Shown in pieces: positions 50,755 to 60,181 of a stretch of DNA of 64,000 nucleotides. The notes beneath the pieces were generated by a model, which did no database searches, was not told where the DNA came from, and worked only from the letters and a program-made list of their open reading frames with translations. Within the stretch, counting starts at the first letter, position 1. Each line of letters opens with the position of its first letter. The translations under genes and the position numbers were made by a program. The stretch comes from NCEH01 sp002257205 (GTDB lineage: Bacteria > Pseudomonadota > Alphaproteobacteria > Rhizobiales > Xanthobacteraceae), in assembly GCF_043195105.1 (NCBI RefSeq), contig NZ_JBAFWO010000001.1, one strand, 5' to 3'.

Positions 50755-51489
50755 CTATTTCACGACCGCGAGATAAGACGCGGGCAGGTGATCGAGCAGC
50801 ACCGACACCAGTTCGGTTTGCAGCGTCAGGTGCTGCTTCATCAGCGCGTGGGCGGCCTCCTCGCGGCATTCGAGAATGGCGTGCGCCACCTGCTCGTGCT
50901 CGCGGCTGGATTTGCGCAGGCGCGCGGGCGTGGTGAGCCAATAGCGGCGATAGGGCGCGAGGCGCTTGCGCAGCAAGCTCGTCTGCTCGTGGAGGAAATC
51001 ATTGTGGCTGCCGCGATAGACGATCTCGTGGAAGCTGAAATTGGCCTCCGCATAATCCTTGCCGGCGTCCGGCCCCTCTTTCTGCGCGAGGTCGAGGCAG
51101 CGCGTCATGGCATGGGCGAGGGCGTCGCGCTCCACCGTGGTCATGCGCGCGGCGGCAAGGGCCGCGCACATGCCCTCCAGCTCCGCCATCACCTCGAACA
51201 TCTGCACCATGCGCTGAAGCGAGAGGGGGGAGACCACGGCGCCGACCCGCTGGCGGATCTGGACGAAATCGATCGCGGCCAGTTGCAGGAAGGCTTCGCG
51301 GATGGGGGTCTTCGACACGCCGAAGCGCTTGGCGAGGCTGACGTCGTCGAGCTTCTCGCCCGGCTCCAGCCGCCCGGAGACGATCTCCTGCTCGAGATAG
51401 CGGTAGATGGCGTCGGCATGGGTGCCGGAGCCCCGCAGGAGGCCTTCTTCCTTGCCGTCTGTCGGCGTGGCCGCGGTCTCTTTGCGCAC
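50755..51489 (-). CDS. GntR-family (FCD) transcriptional regulator
   Basis: 244 residues. Winged HTH about 25-92 (GEKLDDVSLAKRFGVSKTPIREAFLQLAAIDFV) and an FCD effector domain about 105-230. GTG start at 51489 with AGAGGG about 8 nt upstream. Divergent from the enoyl-CoA hydratase and upstream of the CoA-transferase and TRAP genes on the same strand, whose expression it probably controls from the AT-rich 51490-51734 region. Confidence 0.88.
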   Translation of the reverse strand: MRKETAATPTDGKEEGLLRGSGTHADAIYRYLEQEIVSGRLEPGEKLDDVSLAKRFGVSKTPIREAFLQLAAIDFVQIRQRVGAVVSPLSLQRMVQMFEVMAELEGMCAALAAARMTTVERDALAHAMTRCLDLAQKEGPDAGKDYAEANFSFHEIVYRGSHNDFLHEQTSLLRKRLAPYRRYWLTTPARLRKSSREHEQVAHAILECREEAAHALMKQHLTLQTELVSVLLDHLPASYLAVVK

Positions 51490-51734
51490 GTGCTGCCCTC
51501 TCGTTTGAGGTGATCTTGTCTAAAAAAATATTATTTGCAATTTAAAAAATAATGATCGGCGGATGGGACTGAAAATTGGCCCGCGCGGGGCAAGGCGGCC
51601 GGTCTTATCTTGCGATGCAGCATATCCAGATCACCATCTCGCATTAAAATATTTTCTAAATCAGTTTACGCATATTATAAATGCGAAACATCGGGCCGCG
51701 CGGGCCGCGTGGGGTGAAGGGCGAGACGGAGCAT
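51490..51734. promoter_or_regulatory. AT-rich divergent promoter of gntR and enoyl-CoA hydratase
   Basis: About 245 bp, strikingly A+T-rich compared with the flanks. It has an ATTATTT...AATAAT inverted repeat at about 51530-51553 and runs such as AAAATATTTTCTAAA. Candidate operator of the GntR regulator. Confidence 0.5.
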
Positions 51735-52517
51735 ATGAGCGGCGAAATCACATTCGAGATGCAGGGGGCCATCGGGGTGGTCACCATCGCCAATCCCGGC
51801 AAGCGCAACGCGCTGAGCGTGGCCATGTGGACCAGCTTGCGCGATCTGTTCCTGCGGCTCGATGCGGAGCGCGGCTGCCGCTGCGTGCTTGTGACCGGCG
51901 CCGGCGGCGCATTCGCGGCCGGGGCGGATATCAGCGAGTTCGAGCAGGAGCGCTCAACCCGCGCCCAGGTCACGCACTATCATGAGGTGCATGTGGGGCC
52001 GGCGCTGGACGCCATTCTCGCCTGCGGCATTCCCACGGTGGCGAAGATCCGCGAGGCCTGCATGGGCGGCGGGCTGGAGATCGCCGCGCTCTGCGACCTG
52101 CGCATCGCCAGCACCGACGCGAAATTCGGCATTCCCATCAACCGGATGGGCTTTCCCCTGGCGTTCGGCGAGACCGAGCTTCTGTTCAAGCTGTTCGGGC
52201 GCGGCGTGCTGGCCGAACTGGTGCTGGAGGGGCGCGTCTTCGAGGCCGGCGAGGCGCTCCAGAAGGGCATCGTGCAGCGGGTTGTCGCCCCTGAGGCGCT
52301 CGACGACGAAGCGATGGCGACCGCGCTGCGCATCGCCGGCGGTTCCCCGCTCGCCCATCGCAGCAGCAAGGCGCAATTGCTGCGGCTGTTGCGCGACTGG
52401 ACCCCGGTCTCGGTCGAGGAGCGCGCGGCCTTCTATGATTTCGCGGAAACGCAGGATTATAAGGCGGGCTACGCGGCGTTCCTGAACAAGCAGCGCGCCG
52501 TCTTCACCGGAACCTGA
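51735..52517 (+). CDS. Enoyl-CoA hydratase/isomerase family protein
   Basis: 260 residues of the crotonase fold: GAGGAFAAGADISEF (about 55-69) and EACMGGGLEIAALCDLRIAS (about 108-127), which provide the oxyanion hole and a glutamate. The second catalytic glutamate position reads FPLAFGETELLF, so the exact reaction (hydration, isomerisation or hydrolysis) is uncertain. ATG 51735 follows GACGGAG; the in-frame 51681 ATG adds an unlikely Gly/Arg-rich leader. Divergent from the GntR regulator. Confidence 0.88.
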   Translation: MSGEITFEMQGAIGVVTIANPGKRNALSVAMWTSLRDLFLRLDAERGCRCVLVTGAGGAFAAGADISEFEQERSTRAQVTHYHEVHVGPALDAILACGIPTVAKIREACMGGGLEIAALCDLRIASTDAKFGIPINRMGFPLAFGETELLFKLFGRGVLAELVLEGRVFEAGEALQKGIVQRVVAPEALDDEAMATALRIAGGSPLAHRSSKAQLLRLLRDWTPVSVEERAAFYDFAETQDYKAGYAAFLNKQRAVFTGT

Positions 52518-52589
52518 CCGGTTCTTCTTGGACAGTTTCAGATGCGCGCGGAGAGCCCCCGCGCGCGTCGTCTCACCGGTGGCGCCGGT

Positions 52590-53417
52590 TCATTTCAGGC
52601 CGAGCAGGCCGCGCATCTTGGAGAGATCCTCCGCCAGCGTATTGACCGGGCCGGCCAAAGCCTTGCGATCCTTCTTGCTGAGCTTGTCATAGCTCTCGAA
52701 GCCGTCGGCGGTCTTGTACTTGACCAGGATGGCATCCACGGACGCGAAGTTCGCATCCACCTTCTTCAGGAAGGCCTCGTTCTTCGCATCCTTCGCCAGC
52801 AGCGGCTTGAACAGGGTATAGACCTCCTGCGCGCCGTCGATATTGGCCTGGAAATCCATCAGGTCGGTGTGACTGTAGCGGTCTTCCTCGCCGGAAATCT
52901 TGGTGGCCGCCACTTCCTCCAGCAAAGCGGCGGCGCCGCCCACCACCTTTTCGGGCGGGAAGGTGAGGCCCTTCACGCGCGCCTGGAGATCGTTCACGTC
53001 GGTCATCAATTTGTCGGCGAAGGGGGCAAGGCCGTCGGTGCTGTTGGTGACGAACAGGCCATATTCGATGCGGTGATAGCCGGTGAAGGTCGGGTCCTTC
53101 TCCTTCTTGGCATGATCGTCGGCGCGCGAATCGATGGCGCCGTCGAGATCGCTGAACAATTCGGCGATCGGCTCGATGCGCTCGTAATGGGCGCGGGCCG
53201 AGGCATAGAGCGCCTTGGCCTTGGCGAGATCGCCCGCCTTCACCGCGTCGGTGAACTCCTTGGTGGCGGTGACGAAGGCATCCAGCTCCTTGGTCACATA
53301 GACCTTGTACTGGGCGATCGGCGCGACCAGGTCGAGCGGGGAAACCGCCGCCTGCGCCTGGACCGCGCCGAGGGTCAGCGACAGCGCGGTCGCGAGCATG
53401 AGAACAGAGCGCTTCAT
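52590..53417 (-). CDS. EfeM/EfeO-like imelysin (M75) protein without cupredoxin domain
   Basis: 275 residues: signal peptide 1-23 then an M75/imelysin domain with HRIEYGLF (His115, Glu118) matching the HxxE metal motif. It lacks the N-terminal cupredoxin domain of full EfeO, like the short EfeM forms. Periplasmic iron-binding role. Last gene of the leftward efeU-efeO-efeB unit, 42 bp after efeB; GGAGATTTC precedes ATG 53417. Confidence 0.88.
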   Translation of the reverse strand: MKRSVLMLATALSLTLGAVQAQAAVSPLDLVAPIAQYKVYVTKELDAFVTATKEFTDAVKAGDLAKAKALYASARAHYERIEPIAELFSDLDGAIDSRADDHAKKEKDPTFTGYHRIEYGLFVTNSTDGLAPFADKLMTDVNDLQARVKGLTFPPEKVVGGAAALLEEVAATKISGEEDRYSHTDLMDFQANIDGAQEVYTLFKPLLAKDAKNEAFLKKVDANFASVDAILVKYKTADGFESYDKLSKKDRKALAGPVNTLAEDLSKMRGLLGLK

Positions 53418-53458
53418 GGGAAGAAATCTCCAGGAGAAAACAGGATCGTTCGGGATGT

Positions 53459-54763
53459 TCAGGTGGGCTCGCCCGGCGCGAGCAGGGCGCTGCCGAGAAA
53501 ATCGGAGGGACCGGACACACCGGGCAGGGCGAAGAAATAGCCGCCGCCGATGGGCTTGATGTATTCCTCGAGCGGTTCGCCGTTCAGACGCTTTTGAACC
53601 GTGATGAAACCTTTTTCGAGGTCCGCCTGATAGGCGATGAACAGCAAGCCCATCTCCAACTGGCCGGATTTGGAGATGCCGTTGGAATAATTGAACGGCC
53701 GCCGCAAGATCAGGTTCGCCTGCGCGGCGCTGGTGCGGGGATTGGCGAGGCGGATATGGGCGTCGAGCCGGGTCAACCGCCCCTTCGGATCGGCGGCGTA
53801 ATTGGGCACGTCCTGTTCGGTGTGCCCGCCGAACGGCGCGCCGCTCGCCTTCTTCCGTCCGAAAATCTCCTCCTGCTCCAGCAAGGGCGTGCGGTCCCAC
53901 CGCTCGACGAAATTGCGGATGATCCGCACCACCTGATAGGAGCCGTTCGCCGCCCAGTCCGGCTCCTCCCCGCGCTTCACCCACACGATGCGCTCCATCA
54001 TCGCGGCATCGGCGGAATCGGGATTGGCCGAGCCGTCGCGAAAGCCGAGGAAATTGCGCGCGCTCTCCGCCTTGGCACCGGGCCGCGCGGGGATCAGCGG
54101 GACCGAGCCCTCCTGCTTCCAGCGCACCAGCAGCAGGTCCGGCAGGTTCTTCACGATGTCCCGCAGCGCGTGGATGTTGGTGTCCGCCGTATTGGAGCAG
54201 AACTGAATCAACAGATCGCCGTGGCACAGGTCCGGGTCGAGGGCATCGTTGGGAAACTGCTCCATCGCGGTCAGATGGCGCGGCTTCTTGGGCGCGAGCC
54301 CGAAGCGCTCGTCGAACAGCGAGGCGCCCACGGAGACCGTGACCGTGAGATTGTCGGGCACCACCACCGGACCGAGAATGCCGGAATCCGCCGGCGGCAG
54401 CTTGGGGTCGAGCTTGGGCGGGGCGCCGCCCTGCATCAGGAAGGCGATGCGTTCCGTCAGCGTGCGGAACAGGCGTTCCAGCTCGGGCCGGGTGGTGGCC
54501 AGCACGTCGAACGCCACCACCATTCCAGTGGCCGGCCGGGGCGTGACGATGCCGCTCTGGTGGACGCCGTAGAAGTCCACGCGCTCGGCGGTGCGGTTGC
54601 TTTCCGGCGCCGTGGTGACGGGGCTCGAAATGTCGTCGGCGCGGGCGACGGCGGCGGTGCCGAGTATGCCGGCCGCCGCGCCGCCGAGGGCGCCGAACCC
54701 CTTGAGCAGGCTGCGGCGGTCGAGCGATGAAGTGCGATGCGGGGAAGAGGGATGAGATGTCAT
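53459..54763 (-). CDS. efeB: Deferrochelatase/DyP-type peroxidase EfeB
   Basis: 434 residues. Tat signal (LDRRSLLKGFGALGGAA, cut near ARADD), then a DyP-type haem peroxidase: GFRDG motif (240-244, catalytic Asp243) and proximal haem His336 in DAHIRLANPR. Exported folded to the periplasm, where it helps supply iron (ferrous oxidation or haem iron release) to EfeUO. The ATG overlaps the efeO stop (ATGA). Confidence 0.93.
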   Translation of the reverse strand: MTSHPSSPHRTSSLDRRSLLKGFGALGGAAAGILGTAAVARADDISSPVTTAPESNRTAERVDFYGVHQSGIVTPRPATGMVVAFDVLATTRPELERLFRTLTERIAFLMQGGAPPKLDPKLPPADSGILGPVVVPDNLTVTVSVGASLFDERFGLAPKKPRHLTAMEQFPNDALDPDLCHGDLLIQFCSNTADTNIHALRDIVKNLPDLLLVRWKQEGSVPLIPARPGAKAESARNFLGFRDGSANPDSADAAMMERIVWVKRGEEPDWAANGSYQVVRIIRNFVERWDRTPLLEQEEIFGRKKASGAPFGGHTEQDVPNYAADPKGRLTRLDAHIRLANPRTSAAQANLILRRPFNYSNGISKSGQLEMGLLFIAYQADLEKGFITVQKRLNGEPLEEYIKPIGGGYFFALPGVSGPSDFLGSALLAPGEPT

Positions 54764-56004
54764 GGTGCCGAACGTCCCGAAATGGTCAGGCCAAGCGCTG
54801 CCCCCAGCGTGTCCATGTCGTCGCCGAGCGTGGTGAGCGCGGCGGCGATCGCGGCGCGCTGGTCCGCCGCGACGGTTTCGAAGGATGAAAAGCCCGCGCC
54901 ATCGCGCTGCGCGGCAAGCAAGGCGGTGAGCGCGGCGCCGTCGGCATCGATGCGGGCGGGCAGGCCCGGCGATGCCTTTTGCGCGAGCGGGCGCAGCAGA
55001 TTGGCGATGCCCAGCACGGCGTCCGCCTCGGCCTGGATGTCGGCGAGGTCGGAATGGGCATATTTCTCCGCGCCGCCCGTAGCTTCCAGCCCGGCGGCCC
55101 GGCGCATCAGGCGGGCCGCGCCGGACACCATACGGTCCGGCTGGAGCTGGAGCGTCGCCATGCGCTGGTCGAGTTCGCCGGCATCGGCGGCGAGCGCCTC
55201 GGCCGGGGCGCGCAGGCCCGCGGTGGTGTTCTGCGCGAACAGGCCATATTCCACGCGGTGCAGGCCTTTGAACAAGGGATCCTGCTCGCGCCCGCCGAAA
55301 TCGTCGGCGCGGGCATCGAGGCGGGTGTCGAGATCGGCGAACAAGTCCGCCGCCGGCGCAAGGCGGGCATAGGAGAGCCGCGCCGCCCCATAAAGCGCGC
55401 GGGCCTGCTCCAGGTCGCCCGCCTGCACGGCCTGCGCGAGGGCGGACGTGGCCTTGGCGAAATCCCCGGCATGGGTGAGCAATTGCACCTGGTATTCCGC
55501 CAGCGGGCCGATGAAGGCCAGCAAGGCGGGCGCCGCCGGCTCCGCATCCGCCGCCTGCGCGGGCGTCACATGCAGCTTGCCGCGCGGATTGCTGAGCAGG
55601 CCGCAAGTGATGTCATAGGTGCCGGCGGCGAGCCGCGTGGCGAGGGTCTGGGTGATGCCGGGCGCGATGTTCTCGCGCTCCTCCACCACCATGACGCCGT
55701 CCAGGATCTCCCATTCCATTGCCCGGTTGGAGCGATTGGTGATGGCGAAGGTGGTGCGGCCGGCGGGCACGGTGAGGTCCATGGGCTCGCAGGCGCTGTC
55801 CGTGACGATGACCGCCACCGCGTCCCCGGCCTCCGCGGCCTTGCGCCGGCTGGCGAGGCTGGTCGCCCAATAGAAGGCGGCGAACGCGATCACCAGCAGC
55901 AGGCCGGACCCCGCGATGGCGAGGCGCATGGCCTTGCGCGACGGCGCGTGCGGCCCGCCGGCGGGCGATGCCGCTTTCGGGGCTGTGTCCATGGTGCCGC
56001 TCAT
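54760..56004 (-). CDS. efeO: Iron uptake protein EfeO (cupredoxin plus M75)
   Basis: 414 residues. An N-terminal hydrophobic anchor/signal (about 26-48) leads into a cupredoxin-like domain (about 60-150, with Cys72 and Cys134 near the metal site) and an M75 domain with HRVEYGLF (His249, Glu252). Captures iron in the periplasm and passes it to the EfeU permease. The ATG overlaps the efeU stop by 4 nt; the longer in-frame start at 56226 lies in efeU. Confidence 0.92.
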   Translation of the reverse strand: MSGTMDTAPKAASPAGGPHAPSRKAMRLAIAGSGLLLVIAFAAFYWATSLASRRKAAEAGDAVAVIVTDSACEPMDLTVPAGRTTFAITNRSNRAMEWEILDGVMVVEERENIAPGITQTLATRLAAGTYDITCGLLSNPRGKLHVTPAQAADAEPAAPALLAFIGPLAEYQVQLLTHAGDFAKATSALAQAVQAGDLEQARALYGAARLSYARLAPAADLFADLDTRLDARADDFGGREQDPLFKGLHRVEYGLFAQNTTAGLRAPAEALAADAGELDQRMATLQLQPDRMVSGAARLMRRAAGLEATGGAEKYAHSDLADIQAEADAVLGIANLLRPLAQKASPGLPARIDADGAALTALLAAQRDGAGFSSFETVAADQRAAIAAALTTLGDDMDTLGAALGLTISGRSAP

Positions 56005-56846
56005 CGCGCGCCCCCGCGCTGGGCCAGGGAATGGGACGCCGGCGGCTTTGCGTGCGGCGCGAGGAACAAGGCGAGCGTGATCCCGAGGAAGGCCACATAA
56101 GCAATGACGGCGGTGAGGCTCGGCGTATCCTGATAGCCGAGCAGGCCGGCGATGACGGTGCCGAGCGGCCCGTCGGCGGGCAGGATGGCGGACAGATCGA
56201 AGGCGGTCTGCTGGAGATGGTTCCACACGCCCGCTTCATGCAGCGACCGCACGGCGCCCGCGAGGATGCCGGCGGCGACGATGAGAATGAACACGCCGGT
56301 CCAGCGGAAGAAGCGCCGCAGATCGAGATGCACACCGCCGGCATAGATGCCGTAACCGAGCGCGAAGGCGAGGCTGAGGCCGAGCACCGCGCCGGCCGGC
56401 GCGCCCATGCCGCTGCTCTGCTGGAAGGTGGCGAGCAGGAAGAACACCGATTCAACGCCCTCGCGCGCCACCGCGAAGAACACCATCGCGATCAGTGCAA
56501 GGGTCTGGTTGCGCTCGCTGAAGGCGGCGTCGATGGAGGCCTGCAGCTCGCCCTTGATGGAGCGGCCCATGCGGCGCATCCAGAACACCATGGAGGTGAG
56601 CACGAACACCGCCACGAGGCCGACGCCGGCCTCGAACGCTTCCTGCAGCTTCTGGGGGAACTCGGCGCTGGCGAGCTGAAGCCCGGCGCCGACGAACAGC
56701 GACAGAGCCGCCGCAAGCAGAATGCCGACCCAGATCGCCGGCATCCAGGCGTCGCGGCCGGTCTTTTTCAGATAGCCAGCAATAATGCCGACAATGAGAG
56801 CCGCTTCGATGCCCTCGCGCAGCATTATCAAGAAAGAAACGAGCAT
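56001..56846 (-). CDS. efeU: Iron permease EfeU (FTR1 family)
   Basis: 281 residues, seven membrane helices, with the two REXXE motifs of FTR1-type iron permeases: REGIE (10-14) and REGVE (128-132). Imports iron across the inner membrane. First gene of efeUOB-M; ATG 56846 has AAGAG upstream. Confidence 0.94.
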   Translation of the reverse strand: MLVSFLIMLREGIEAALIVGIIAGYLKKTGRDAWMPAIWVGILLAAALSLFVGAGLQLASAEFPQKLQEAFEAGVGLVAVFVLTSMVFWMRRMGRSIKGELQASIDAAFSERNQTLALIAMVFFAVAREGVESVFFLLATFQQSSGMGAPAGAVLGLSLAFALGYGIYAGGVHLDLRRFFRWTGVFILIVAAGILAGAVRSLHEAGVWNHLQQTAFDLSAILPADGPLGTVIAGLLGYQDTPSLTAVIAYVAFLGITLALFLAPHAKPPASHSLAQRGGAR

Positions 56847-56865
56847 GCTCTTCGGATCCGGATCC

Positions 56866-56919
56866 AGCTAACCTAGCGTAATATTCGTCATTGATATTCG
56901 CTTAGGAATACTGTTAGCT
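56866..56919. promoter_or_regulatory. Inverted repeats upstream of efeU
   Basis: AGCTAAC (56866-56872) and GTTAGCT (56913-56919) bracket an inner TATTC (56895-56899)/GAATA (56906-56910) dyad, 20-75 bp upstream of the efeU start. Candidate iron-responsive operator; I cannot match it confidently to Fur, Irr or RirA boxes. Confidence 0.45.
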
Positions 56920-57395
56920 CGTCTCAACAAGCGGTGCCATGGATCGTGAAAACTTAATAACTCGAATAATTCCAATGTTTATACATGACCTTACGGAAGG
57001 TATTTGACTTTCAACGGCTAAGTCGCGGATGATCGAGCGCGGCGGGAATCGGTTCAGCCAAAGGCGATTGTGTGCGCAAGGTGCGGTGATTTGAGGTCCG
57101 TCGAGACAAGAGTGAGTAAATTCGCCGCGCGGACCGTGAATACGCAGGTTTGTTGGCGATTTGTTGCTGGTTTTGTTTCTGTCATTTGCAGGTGACAGGG
57201 TGGGCGACACGGCGCGTTTCAAATTTGCAACAGTCGGAGCCGATCGGCGACCTGCGTGCAGATAGGGCGCGACACCGTTTTGGGGCCCTGATAAGACGAG
57301 TCAACTTGAAATGTGATATTATCACATCTGGCCTGCGGCGAGGTTTGGGGACCTTGCCGCCAGGGGCGGATGGTGGTTTTGGGGAAGGGAAAAAG
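56920..57395. promoter_or_regulatory. Intergenic region between efeU and the porin gene
   Basis: Gene-free remainder of the 549-bp divergent gap. It contains the 17-bp palindrome at 57311-57327; otherwise nothing is assigned. Confidence 0.5.
57311..57327. promoter_or_regulatory. 17-bp palindrome upstream of the OprB-type porin
   Basis: ATGTGATA-T-TATCACAT: perfect arms around one base, 69 bp before the porin ATG. Half-sites TGTGA/TCACA recall a CRP-type site, but the spacing is 5 rather than 6, so a GntR-type or other regulator is possible. Confidence 0.55.
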
Positions 57396-58856
57396 ATGAC
57401 CGGTTCGGTTGCAGATCGTCTCGCCGCGCGTGGATCACGGAACGGCGCGCTCCTGATGAGATCGCTCCTCGCCGGCGTCGCGGCGGTGGCCTTGCTGGGC
57501 GCGCCGGCCCTGGCCGCCGATATGTCGACCAAGGCCCCGGCTGCCGCAGAGCCCGCCGCCGAGGAAGCGGAGCCCTCCATCGCCTCCCAGCTCGGCTGGC
57601 TCGGCGATTGGGGCGGCGCCCGCACCAAGCTTGCGGACGCGGGCATCCAGTTCGGCGTCAATTATATCGGCGAGGTGTGGAGCAACACCCGCGGCGGGCT
57701 CGGAACCGGCACCGCCTATAACGGCCGCTTTCAGTTCACCATGGACGCGGACCTGAACAAGCTGTTCCACTGGAACAACGCGACCTTCCACGTCAGCGCG
57801 CTTCAGATCCAGGGCTCGGATTTTTCCGGCCGGTTTCTCGGCAACATCATGGGCGTCAGCAATGTCGACGCCCTGTCCTCGACCCGCCTGTTCGAACTCT
57901 ACATCGAGCAGGGCTTCGCCGACGGCAAGGCGAGCCTGCGGTTCGGCCAGCTTTCCGCGGATTCCGAATTCGCCATCAGCGACAATGGCAGCCTGTTCCT
58001 GAACTCCACCTTCGGCTGGCCGGCCCTGTTCGCCGCCGATTTGCCGAGCGGCGGCCCGGCCTATCCCCTCGCCACCCCGGGCGTGCGCCTGAAGCTGATG
58101 CCGAACGACAATTTCTCCGTCATGCTCGGCCTGTTCAACGGCAATCCGGCACCCTGCTGCGGCGATCCGCAGGAGGAGAACAAGAACGGCCTGAACTTCC
58201 TGGTGGATGAGGGCGTGTTCGTGATCGGCGAAGCCGCCTATAGCTACAATAAGGATGCCGATGCCAAATGGCTGCCGGGTACCTTGAAGGTGGGCGGCTG
58301 GTATAATTCCAACTCCATGCCCAACCAGCGCTATGACATCTTCGGTCTTTCGCTGGCGAATCCGGACACGCTCGGCATCGCCCAGCAGAGCAATGGCGAT
58401 TATTCCTTCTATGCGATCCTCGATCAGATGATCTATCGCAAGCCCGGCACCAAGGACCAGGGCATCGGCATCTTCGGCCGGGTGAGCGCGGCGCCGAATG
58501 CGCAGAATTCCATCAGCTTCTATGCCGATGGCGGCATCAATTTCAAAGGCATGGTGCCCGGCCGCGAAGCCGATTCCTTCGGCGTTGCCTTCGGCACCTC
58601 GCGCGTTTCCTCCTATGCGCGTGGCCTGGATCAGGATATCGCCCTCTATACCGCATCCTATTATCCTGTGCGCGGCAGCGAAACGGTGCTGGAAGCCACC
58701 TATTCGTTCGAGGTCACGCCCGGCTTCACCATCCAGCCGGACTTCCAATACATCTGGAACCCCGGCGGCGGCGTGCTTGATCCCAACGATCCGAACGGCC
58801 TGACCACGATCAAGAATGCCGCCGTGTTCGGCGTGCGCACCACCATCAATTATTGA
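57396..58856 (+). CDS. OprB-family carbohydrate-selective porin
   Basis: 486 residues. Signal peptide about 20-42 (MRSLLAGVAAVALLGAPALAAD), a short Ala/Glu/Pro segment, then the OprB-type outer-membrane barrel (LGDWGGARTKLADAGIQFGVNYIGE ... GRFQFTMDADLNKLFHWNNATFHVSALQIQG ... ending with aromatic-rich strands and a C-terminal INY). It lets sugars diffuse across the outer membrane. ATG 57396 has AAGGGA upstream; ATG 57456 is an alternative start at the signal peptide. Confidence 0.88.
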   Translation: MTGSVADRLAARGSRNGALLMRSLLAGVAAVALLGAPALAADMSTKAPAAAEPAAEEAEPSIASQLGWLGDWGGARTKLADAGIQFGVNYIGEVWSNTRGGLGTGTAYNGRFQFTMDADLNKLFHWNNATFHVSALQIQGSDFSGRFLGNIMGVSNVDALSSTRLFELYIEQGFADGKASLRFGQLSADSEFAISDNGSLFLNSTFGWPALFAADLPSGGPAYPLATPGVRLKLMPNDNFSVMLGLFNGNPAPCCGDPQEENKNGLNFLVDEGVFVIGEAAYSYNKDADAKWLPGTLKVGGWYNSNSMPNQRYDIFGLSLANPDTLGIAQQSNGDYSFYAILDQMIYRKPGTKDQGIGIFGRVSAAPNAQNSISFYADGGINFKGMVPGREADSFGVAFGTSRVSSYARGLDQDIALYTASYYPVRGSETVLEATYSFEVTPGFTIQPDFQYIWNPGGGVLDPNDPNGLTTIKNAAVFGVRTTINY

Positions 58857-58993
58857 GCGCATCACTTATTGAGCGCATCAATGCTTGAATGACAGGGGCG
58901 GCCCGCGCCGCCTCTGTTTTCATGCGGCGCGATCCTGCCTTCGTTGCAGTCTTGGGCGCACACGCGGTGCGTCCATTTCGCTGGAAAAACACT

Positions 58994-60076
58994 TTACGAT
59001 AAACCCGCAGCCCCCTTCGGCGCGGCGACCACCCGGTTGCGGCCTTCCGCCTTGGCGGCGTACATGGCCATGTCCGCCGCTTGCAGCATGGCATCCACCG
59101 TGCAGCGCGGCGCGCGCGATACCGTCACCCCCACCGAAACGGTGACGGTGAGAGCCTCGGCGGCGCCCGCGAACGCCTGGTCCTGGATTTCCGTCCGCAC
59201 CCGTTCGGCGACACCGAGCGCATCCGGCAGTTCGGTTCGCGGCATCAGGATCGCGAATTCCTCGCCGCCAATGCGGGCGACCACATCCGCCCCACGCACC
59301 GCCGCCTTCAGCGTATGGGCGACGGCGATCAGAATGGTGTCGCCGCCGGCGTGCCCGTAGCGATCATTGATGGACTTGAATTCGTCCACGTCCACGAAGG
59401 CGAGCGCGAACGGATCGCCTGCGCGCGCGCCGGCGAAATGGCCGTTCATGGCCTCCCGGAACGCGCGCAGATTGAGCAGGCCGGTCAGCGTATCCTGCCG
59501 CGCCGCCACATCCAGCGCGGCATTCTGCTGGTACACGGTCGCCAGCGCGCGGCGGGCCTGGACGCTGAAGACGTGGAAGCAGACGCCGGTGAAGCCGAGC
59601 GTGATCGCGAATGTGCTGGCCGCAAGCGGGGTGACCACCACATGGTTCGTCACCGCCGCGACGGCGAAGATCGCGAGCGCGGCGGCAATTGCGATCCAGG
59701 CGGCGATGCCGCCAAAGATGAGGAAGATCGCGCCGACGCAGGGAAAGAAAAGCAGCATCCGCAACGAATCCCGCGGCACCAGAAACTGCGCCGCGCCGAT
59801 ATAGCAAAACGCCGCGAGGAAGAAGAACGCGGCGATCGGCGTGAACCGCCCCGGCCAGCATCGCACCGCGAACAGCAGCACCGCGACGAGGAGAAGGAAC
59901 GCGAAGGTGTTGCCCTCCTGCACCCGTCCCAGCGACAGCCAGCCCGCGAATGAGCTGAAAATCATCCCTCCGGCCCACAGCAGGGAGGCCGCCATGATCG
60001 TCATGAGGAACCGGCGCCGCAGCGCGAGGTCCTGAAGCGTGCCGTTGGACGAGCTGGGTGCGGGCAATGGCGGCAT
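58994..60076 (-). CDS. Membrane-bound diguanylate cyclase (GGDEF domain)
   Basis: 360 residues. Six or so hydrophobic helices (about 20-185) precede a C-terminal GGDEF domain making cyclic di-GMP: RQDTLTGLLNLRAFREAM, FVDVDEFKSINDRYGHAGGD, and active-site GGEEF (in VVARIGGEEFAILM). RGAD five residues upstream of GGEEF is the inhibitory I-site, so product feedback is likely. No sensory domain beyond the membrane segment. ATG 60076 chosen; upstream in-frame starts add Arg-rich sequence only. Confidence 0.9.
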   Translation of the reverse strand: MPPLPAPSSSNGTLQDLALRRRFLMTIMAASLLWAGGMIFSSFAGWLSLGRVQEGNTFAFLLLVAVLLFAVRCWPGRFTPIAAFFFLAAFCYIGAAQFLVPRDSLRMLLFFPCVGAIFLIFGGIAAWIAIAAALAIFAVAAVTNHVVVTPLAASTFAITLGFTGVCFHVFSVQARRALATVYQQNAALDVAARQDTLTGLLNLRAFREAMNGHFAGARAGDPFALAFVDVDEFKSINDRYGHAGGDTILIAVAHTLKAAVRGADVVARIGGEEFAILMPRTELPDALGVAERVRTEIQDQAFAGAAEALTVTVSVGVTVSRAPRCTVDAMLQAADMAMYAAKAEGRNRVVAAPKGAAGLS

Positions 60077-60181
60077 CGCGACGGGGGCTCTCCGGCCAAG
60101 GCTGAGGCAAAAGCGGTGGCGTGCTCGGCGCAAGAGTGTCGCACGTCTCGTTCCGCTTTGAACCTGCGGACGTATCATCGC

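Noticed and set aside
53459..55606. 715-codon frame extending EfeB upstream
   Set aside because: The added part is a shadow of efeO. The Tat signal at 54763 and the ATGA overlap define the real start.
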